Assembly: GCA_948875265.1 (NCBI GenBank)
Contig: CAQRYF010000018.1
Location: forward strand, 1 to 29,668
Length of the DNA: 29,668 bases
Direction of reading: 5' to 3'
Source of the DNA: an uncultured Clostridia bacterium
Lineage (GTDB): Bacteria > Bacillota > Clostridia > TANB77 > CAG-508
How positions within the stretch are numbered: the stretch's first letter is position 1; every line of letters starts with the position of its first letter. A model generated the notes under the pieces. It saw nothing but the letters and a program-made list of their open reading frames with translations, searched no databases and had not been told where the DNA came from. Below, piece after piece: positions 24,714-29,668 of this stretch. The translations under genes and the position numbers were made by a program.

Positions 24714-26382
24714 TTATTTATCTATCAATCTGTGAAACTCACTGCGATAACGCCTATATAATTCATATAGGATGATAAATGTTATTGCACCATCAATTCT
24801 TTTGCTAGCTTGACCTTTTATTTTAACGCACATAACATTTCCTAGATTGTCCATCTCCATAGCAGAATTTCCTAGACACCATCTATCTATTTCATTGTTA
24901 TTGTAATTTATTAACTTGTCTTGTAAATCCGCTTCAACAAATTTCATAGCATTACTTAATACTTTACCTTGTAAAATCATTTCTGTTTCAAAATTATATT
25001 CATCCATACGATCAGTAAAGGTTTTTGAAAATCTTTGATCATATCCTGTTTTATATGGTTTTATATTGTAACTTTTATATAAATCATAAAACCAGTCTGC
25101 TACCTTCGAAACATCTACTTCATTTCCTTCGTGAATAGTAAGTAATCCTTTTTTTGCCCATTCTTTATATTCAGCTCCTGCAGATTTGTCATCACTATCT
25201 GTAAGTTTCTTCTCTAAAATCCAGTAATGTTGATATATGTACTTTATTTTGTCTTTTGGTTTTCCTAATAATATTTTTGCACTAACCATATCTGTTGTTG
25301 CTGCCAAGTCAACTGCTCCTAAACAAAAAGAACCTCTAAATGATTCTAATTCAAAAGGTTCTAATTCATAATAATAATCTTCACGTTTTAGCCATGCTTG
25401 AGCATTGTTTTGTTTTATATTGAAGTCTTTGCAAAGTGTATGCATTCTTTTGGATTTAGAAGTTTTTGATTTTTCAATTTCTGATCGTAGTGATTTCCAT
25501 TTCTTGACTACTCCTAAACCGAGGATTTGATTTGTACCAACTTTTTTCATCCTGCCATATTTCTTCTTCGCTGTCTTGTGTAAATAGCCATGGTAGATAA
25601 TGTATGTCATCAGTCTCATCAAATAAAACTTCTCGTGCATATTTTAGTTCATTATCTAAGTAGCCATCATTTATAAAACCTTCAGTAGTTAAGTTTATAA
25701 ATAAAGGCTCATCTTTGGTTGACATTGATTTTTGACCTGCTTCAGCTATTTCATCGTTTGGTGCATCATGGCTTTCATCCATATACATTTTATCTATATT
25801 TCTACCATCTTTGTTTTGCGTTTTTCCTGACATTTTGAATATAGTTATATTCTTTTGTGTGTTACATATTTCTGACATATTTTTATGTGTTACTTTAGAA
25901 TGTGGATCTATTCTTTTTCTCATATTGTCTATTTCATTCCAAAGCAAACTTGCCTGTTTATCATCGTTAGAAGCACAAACTATATCCATTCCACCTTCGC
26001 CAATTCTTAAATCCGCATGAGCATCTGCTGCCATCAATGTTGTCTTTCCATTTTTTCTTGCAATCAACAAAAGTACATTTTGGAATCTTCTTGCCCATCG
26101 ATTTAATTCCTTGTCATACACTTTGAAAGAATAAATTACTTCAATAAATGCTTTTTCCCATAGTAATAATTCCATAGGCATATTATAAAAAGGTCTTTTG
26201 CTTTGTAAGCATAAATTTTCCATAAAATCAATTCTTAGATGTGCCTCTTCTGTATCATATTTATATCTAGGATCTTTTAAATCCTTAATAAGCTTTTGTA
26301 TTTCTGTCTTTAATTCTAATCCTACTATTATATTTCCACTTTTAATTTCTTCATAGTATTGCTCCAAGTAAAACTTACTCAT
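24714..26382 (-). CDS. Terminase large subunit (TerL), +1 recoded at CGG
   Basis: With one +1 shift at 25521 this gives a 555-residue TerL of normal length. The ATPase half has Walker A ARKNGKTT and Walker B KMYMDE (residues about 100-210). The nuclease half begins after the CGG site and contains the aspartates of GAVDLAATTD and a late IDGAITF. In the zero frame the protein ends 15 codons after CGG, within the linker, and would lack the nuclease domain. Restored text reads SNPGLGVVKKW, matching the family pattern NP-x-LG. It overlaps the small terminase gene by 8 bases. Confidence 0.93.
25519..25521 (-). other. CGG +1 recoding site, TerL
   Basis: The frame reads AAT CCT CGG TTT. Omitting the C gives AAT CCT GGT TTA GGA, i.e. 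NPGLG, then the nuclease half. The quadruplet is CGGT, the same as in the endolysin, with the same preceding codon CCT. Confidence 0.93.
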
Positions 26383-26689
26383 ACTGTTTTTTTCTTTCTT
26401 CTAACCATTTTGTAACTGCATCTTCTTCGACTTCGTGTCCATTAATCATTGAGTATAACATCCTTATTGCATTCATATAGCTCTGCGAATGTTCTTTATA
26501 CAGTTTTGCTGCAGTCGTTGCTCTTTGTTTTGTTGGATCCTTAGGATGAACTTGAATAAAAGGATGCTTTTTTAATTCTTCCATTCGTTCTTCCAAAAAA
26601 GCTATATTGTCTAAAAGTGGATTGATTAACTTTTTCTTATTTTCATCTATATCTTTGAAGATATTGTCTAATTCTTCTCTTCTAGTCAC
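26375..26689 (-). CDS. P27-type small terminase subunit
   Basis: A 104-residue protein with KKHPFIQVHPKDPTKQRATT and YMNAIRMLYSMINGHE, a pattern I associate with P27-like small terminase or related DNA-recognition proteins next to HK97-type TerL. The GTG start at 26689 has GGGAG seven bases upstream; longer versions would require reading into a GC-rich noncoding stretch. It probably directs TerL to the packaging site. Confidence 0.75.
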   Translation of the reverse strand: MTRREELDNIFKDIDENKKKLINPLLDNIAFLEERMEELKKHPFIQVHPKDPTKQRATTAAKLYKEHSQSYMNAIRMLYSMINGHEVEEDAVTKWLEERKKQYE

Positions 26690-26739
26690 TATAAACTCCC
26701 TTCTTTTAATATATATTTCTATTTTTTCAAAAAAAATGA

Positions 26740-26815
26740 AATTTTTGCCTCGTGTGAAAAAGAGGTACCCCTTACAGTCCCCAAGCACTCGATTGAATAT
26801 CTTGATGACGGGGGG
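26740..26815. promoter_or_regulatory. GC-rich island between HNH and terminase genes; possible cos/packaging site
   Basis: In otherwise AT-rich DNA there is GGTACC with following C runs at 26764-26771, GTCCCC near 26777-26782 and CGGGGGG at 26810-26815. The region encodes no good frame. HK97-type phages with an HNH gene beside TerL commonly cut at a cos site here. I infer a packaging site from place and composition; no exact cos sequence is recognisable. Confidence 0.4.
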
Positions 26816-27485
26816 TTATGGTTGATAATTTTCAAACCATTCTTCTATATATTTGTTCCAATTTTCATTTTTTGATCTACTTAAGCAGACTTCCTTATCA
26901 CAATCAACTAGTATGAGCTCAGCTCCTAGCTTGTCTGATAGCCTTTGTCTTTCCATCTTCATTGGGTAAGTTCCTACTACAAAAGCATTCTGCCAGTTGC
27001 CTAGTCTCATCTTAATCTGTTCTATTAAATTATTTCTAATTTCAAAAACATTTTGCTGTAGCTTATTCGGTTTGTTGTACTTATCACAAAAGCTAATACA
27101 TTCCCAAATCTTATCTATATCTACTATTAAATCGTCCTTTGTTGCTATATTATTAACCCATGTTGATTTACCGACTACAAGGAGATCCATATACTATATA
27201 TACTTTCTTAGGCAGTTCATAACCAAATCTATTATGTACTTTGTTATGGCATTTGAAATGGATTAACATTATATTTTCAGGATTAAGACTTATATTATAG
27301 TCATTAACATTAGCATTCGTTAATGGTATCTTATGATGCCCTATACAATCATAAGCTTTTACTATTTCCTCTCCGCAATATTCACATATCAATTTGCCTT
27401 CATCATTTACTCTTGCTAATTTCAGATCTTGTAATAGGTTTTGCCACTCTTTAGATTTATATAAATCGTGAGCATTTTCAAACAT
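26816..27485 (-). CDS. HNH endonuclease fused to P-loop kinase-like domain, +1 recoded at CGG
   Basis: With one +1 shift at 27173 this is a 222-residue fusion. Residues 1-90 form an HNH nuclease (C34 and C37 of CEYC, H50/H51 of GHHK, N69 region, C79-H80 of KCHNKVH). Residues 95-222 are a P-loop NTPase/kinase; the Walker A GSPCSGKST is created exactly across the shift site. A DID motif and IEEWFENYQP follow. In the zero frame CGG is followed immediately by TAA, so the kinase would be lost. The start at 27485 has AAAGGAA upstream. HNH proteins near TerL assist cos cleavage; the kinase substrate is unknown. Confidence 0.88.
27171..27173 (-). other. CGG +1 recoding site, HNH/P-loop protein
   Basis: The frame reads TGT AGT CGG TAA. 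Omitting the C gives TGT AGT GGT AAA TCA, which supplies the invariant Gly-Lys-Ser of the Walker A loop. The quadruplet is CGGT. The zero-frame stop is directly next to the site. Confidence 0.93.
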
Positions 27486-27498
27486 ATTATTCATTCCT

Positions 27499-28125
27499 TT
27501 ACCATAATTCATTATCTATTTGTTTTTCTTTAAGTTCTAATGTCTTTTTACTAAATCCAAGTTTTATCATGTTCTCTCTGCTTTTTCTTTTTGCTTCTTG
27601 AACTCTAGTAAGTCCATCTTCTATTCTTTGTATTGTATCAATTGTTGGTTCCGCTTCTGTTATTGTTTCTGTATCTCCTCCACTGTTCTTCTTTTTAATA
27701 TGACCTATTGTCATATCCTTTTCTGTTCTTTCTAATTTTCTTATTCTTTCCATCATTCTGTTTTCTCTTATCGTAAGTATTTTATATTCATGTATATATT
27801 CTTGCATCTGTAATTCATCATTATCATTAATGTTATAATTCTTATATAATGCCCATTCCTCTTCTGTTAGCATATTTTTATATATTTTTTCATATTCTCC
27901 AGTAACTACTGCGTTGTTATTATTACTAGTTGCACCTTTTCCGCCTTTGTTGTTTTTCGCATTCTGGTTTCCTTTATACAGTTCACTTTTGTTTCTAGTT
28001 AGTTTATACTGATTTATAATCTTTTTTAAATCAGACAAAGTAATATTATGTTTTTTGAAAATGTCTTTATATGTCATTCCATTTAGATAATCGGTTTTTA
28101 TATTTTCTATTTTTTTCTGGGTCAA
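27499..28125 (-). CDS. HTH terminase small subunit-like protein (YqaS-like)
   Basis: A 208-residue protein with an N-terminal helix-turn-helix (DYLNGMTYKDIFKKHNITLS, residues 11-30) and a flexible Gly/Asn segment GNQNAKNNKGGKGATSNNNN that resembles PBSX-type small terminase proteins, followed by a coiled coil. The TTG start is behind GGAGG overlapping the end of the methyltransferase module. Two candidate small-terminase genes in one phage is unusual; this one may provide DNA recognition while the P27-type one contacts TerL, or it may have another regulatory role. Confidence 0.72.
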   Translation of the reverse strand: MTQKKIENIKTDYLNGMTYKDIFKKHNITLSDLKKIINQYKLTRNKSELYKGNQNAKNNKGGKGATSNNNNAVVTGEYEKIYKNMLTEEEWALYKNYNINDNDELQMQEYIHEYKILTIRENRMMERIRKLERTEKDMTIGHIKKKNSGGDTETITEAEPTIDTIQRIEDGLTRVQEAKRKSRENMIKLGFSKKTLELKEKQIDNELW

Positions 28126-28144
28126 TACAACTCACCCACCTCCA

Positions 28145-29329
28145 TTACTTTTTCTCTAACTCTGCCTTTTGCCCTGTTAAAGTTTCCCAGCGTTTTATAA
28201 TAACATCACAATAACGAGGATCTAATTCCATCGTATAACAAATTCTATTAGTTTGTTCTGCAGCAATTAAACTTGATCCGCTTCCTCCAAATAAATCTAC
28301 TATTAAGTTGTTTTCTTTACTTGAATTTTTAATTAAATAACATAGCAAATCAATAGGTTTCATTGTTGGATGTTCTGCATTCCTTGTTGGCTTGTCAAAT
28401 TCTAATACTGTGTTTTGTGATCTACTATCAATAAAGTAATGAGCTTTTCCTTCTTTCCATCCATAAAGAATCGGTTCATGTTTCCATTGATAGTCTTGTC
28501 TACCCATAACAAAGGTATTTTTTACCCAAACCAAACATTGTGCTAACTTAAATCCTGCATTCTTGAAAGCATTTCTAAAATTTAGACCTTCTGTATCTGC
28601 ATGAAATACATAAATAGGACATCCTGATTTTGCTACTGAATGCATATTCTTGAAAGCATCTATTAAAAGGTTGTAAAATTCTGTTTCATTCATGTTGTCA
28701 TTTTTTATTTTTCCTGCTGTTCCTTCATAGTCTACATTATATGGTGGATCTGTAAGAAGCATATCCGCATATTGATTATTCATAAGACGCATAACATCTT
28801 CTTCTTGCGTACTATTTCCACATAATAATCGATGCTTACCTAATAACCAAACATCTCCTACTTTTGTTATTGGTTCTTCTATTTCATCTAGTGCCTCTTC
28901 TAAATCAAAATCATCTTCATTAGATCCTATTATATCTTTTAAGATGTCATCTACTTCATCATTACTAAATCCTGTAATGTTTATATCAATATCTGTCTCT
29001 TTTAATTCAGCAAGGATTGCTTCCAATTTGTCGTTATCCCATTCTCCACTAATTTTATTCAATGCTAGATTCAATGCTTTTTCTTTATTCTTATCTAGAT
29101 CAACTACAATACATTGAATTTCTTCATATCCTAGTTCTTTAAGCACCTTTAATCTTTGATGACCACCAATTACTGTCATATCTGCATTAATAATTACTGG
29201 AGCTACATATCCAAATTCTAAAATACTATTTTTTATCTTTATGTATTCTTCATCTTCAGGTTTCAAATCTTTTCTTGGATTATACTCTGATGGTTTTAAC
29301 TTTAGTATGTTTATTTTTTGAATATTCAT
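28145..29329 (-). CDS. ParB-like nuclease / DNA N4- or N6-methyltransferase fusion
   Basis: A 394-residue fusion. Residues 1-110 are ParB/sulfiredoxin-like (LKPSEYNPRKDL, GGHQRLKVL). Residues 175-394 are a beta-class amino-methyltransferase in motif order IV then I: LTDPPYNVDY, then VDLFGGSGSSLIAAE. It would methylate adenine or cytosine amino groups in phage DNA, a frequent companion of terminase genes. The ATG at 29329 has a strong AAGGAG six bases upstream. An in-frame ATG at 29410 with its own weaker AAGGA would add a 27-residue Cys-rich N-terminus. Further upstream is the tRNA-like gene, not coding. Confidence 0.9.
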   Translation of the reverse strand: MNIQKINILKLKPSEYNPRKDLKPEDEEYIKIKNSILEFGYVAPVIINADMTVIGGHQRLKVLKELGYEEIQCIVVDLDKNKEKALNLALNKISGEWDNDKLEAILAELKETDIDINITGFSNDEVDDILKDIIGSNEDDFDLEEALDEIEEPITKVGDVWLLGKHRLLCGNSTQEEDVMRLMNNQYADMLLTDPPYNVDYEGTAGKIKNDNMNETEFYNLLIDAFKNMHSVAKSGCPIYVFHADTEGLNFRNAFKNAGFKLAQCLVWVKNTFVMGRQDYQWKHEPILYGWKEGKAHYFIDSRSQNTVLEFDKPTRNAEHPTMKPIDLLCYLIKNSSKENNLIVDLFGGSGSSLIAAEQTNRICYTMELDPRYCDVIIKRWETLTGQKAELEKK

Positions 29330-29429
29330 AGTCGACTCCTTCTCTTCAAAACACCTTGTTTCATATATGCAATTTTTACATTCTCTTTTCATACATACAT
29401 CATATTTCATAGGCATATTCCTTTTATTT

Positions 29430-29502
29430 TGGTTGCGGTCAGAGGATTCGAACCTCGTCTTTGGGATATGGCCCCAATGTGCTGCCGTTGCACCATCACC
29501 GC
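29430..29502 (-). tRNA. Phage tRNA-like gene, anticodon uncertain (CAT by position)
   Basis: Seventy-three bases including a 3' CCA fold as a cloverleaf: acceptor GCGGTGA with TGACCGC (one G-G mismatch), D stem GTGC/GCAC with GG in its loop, anticodon stem TTGGG/CCCAA and TTCGAAT in the T loop. The T stem is only four good pairs, and base 33 is C instead of the near-universal T. The anticodon loop is GCCATAT, placing CAT at 34-36. It starts GCGG like tRNA-Gly but the loop does not support a glycine anticodon. It could be a degenerate or unusual tRNA, or a tRNA mimic. Confidence 0.7.
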
Positions 29503-29504
29503 AT

Positions 29505-29537
29505 ATAAAAAAGCCACCTAAAAACAATAAGGTGGCT
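29505..29537 (-). terminator. Intrinsic terminator upstream of the tRNA-like gene
   Basis: AGCCACCT (29512-29519) pairs with AGGTGGCT (29530-29537). On the minus strand the stem is followed by TTTTTT. It would end transcription entering from the right (early region), so the late operon may depend on antitermination or on a promoter near the tRNA-like gene. Confidence 0.8.
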
Positions 29538-29668
29538 GATTGAAAAAGAAATGAAGAAATAAAATGAAAATATTTAGTATTTTTGCAATTATAATTATAA
29601 CAAATTATTTTTTGAAAAAATACAGAAAAAATATATAAATTTTCTATAATTTTTTATTTTTATTATAT
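29538..29668. other. AT-rich window edge with a possible -10 element
   Basis: No coding frame is visible. TATAAT occurs on the minus strand at 29594-29599 but no good -35 element accompanies it. The early or lysogeny genes of the prophage presumably lie beyond the edge. Confidence 0.3.

Noticed and set aside
7450..27173. Sequencing or methylation-linked base-calling error
   Set aside because: The contexts after removal of C share only GG, while countless other GG sites in the window are unaffected, and homopolymer errors do not give non-homopolymer C insertions at codon boundaries. It cannot be fully excluded without reads.
9223..27485. Treat the split genes as pseudogenes or prophage decay
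   Set aside because: All seven breaks are the same kind (C before GGN making CGG) and there are no other frameshifts or internal stops in about 28 other prophage genes; decay would be random.
29430..29502. The phage tRNA as the decoder of CGGN
   Set aside because: Its anticodon loop GCCATAT contains no NCCG, so it cannot pair with CGGN in any register I can see.
28145..29527. The longest methyltransferase reading frame starting at 29527
   Set aside because: Its first part is the tRNA-like gene and terminator; the ATG at 29329 has the strong ribosome site.
1..29668. CRISPR array, insertion sequence or rRNA genes
   Set aside because: No regularly spaced repeats, transposase motifs or rRNA-like segments were found.

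Overview
The window looks like an AT-rich Firmicutes (Clostridia-like) chromosome with a siphophage-type prophage running into its right edge. The evidence is the very low GC content, AGGAGG-type ribosome binding sites, frequent TTG/GTG starts, and an HK97-type phage module with a Firmicutes-style diversity-generating retroelement (DGR). I cannot name the species.

Layout. Positions 59-5263 (minus strand) hold seven chromosomal metabolic genes: HD hydrolase, serine esterase, SDR oxidoreductase, D-2-hydroxyacid dehydrogenase, pyrophosphatase-like protein, M20 peptidase and GNAT acetyltransferase. The last two, and possibly more, lie behind a promoter, a short leader peptide containing His-His-His-Arg-Arg, an RNA with competing stems, and a terminator (5317-5560), which together look like a ribosome-controlled attenuator. 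Positions 5566-6846 are a regulatory zone with small genes, repeated operator-like half-sites, a small plus-strand HTH regulator and a bidirectional terminator. From 6894 to the right edge lies the late region of a prophage, all on the minus strand. Reading with transcription, from right to left: tRNA-like gene, ParB-methyltransferase, terminase/HNH/portal/protease/capsid, head-tail connectors, tail tube, -1 frameshifted tail chaperones, tape measure, Dit, Tal, baseplate, DGR (target with VR, avd, TR, reverse transcriptase), holin and endolysin.

Main discovery. Six prophage genes (endolysin, a membrane protein, DGR reverse transcriptase, tape measure, TerL and an HNH/P-loop protein) each appear broken by one extra base. 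The tape measure has two such sites, giving seven in total. At all seven the extra base is a C that makes an in-frame CGG codon. In every case, skipping the C and reading GGN as glycine restores the expected protein. I looked for every CGG in roughly 9,000 codons: none lies in frame anywhere else. CGT, CGC and CGA are used as ordinary arginine codons. The simplest reading is that CGG is unassigned here and CGGN is decoded as a four-base glycine codon, or triggers +1 frameshifting onto GGN. This would make the phage's packaging, tail, lysis and DGR genes depend on a non-standard decoding rule. I know of no described system like it.

The DGR is otherwise canonical. TR and VR are 94 bp each, and they differ at 13 positions, all at template adenines. 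Because its reverse transcriptase carries a CGG site, diversification also depends on the recoding.
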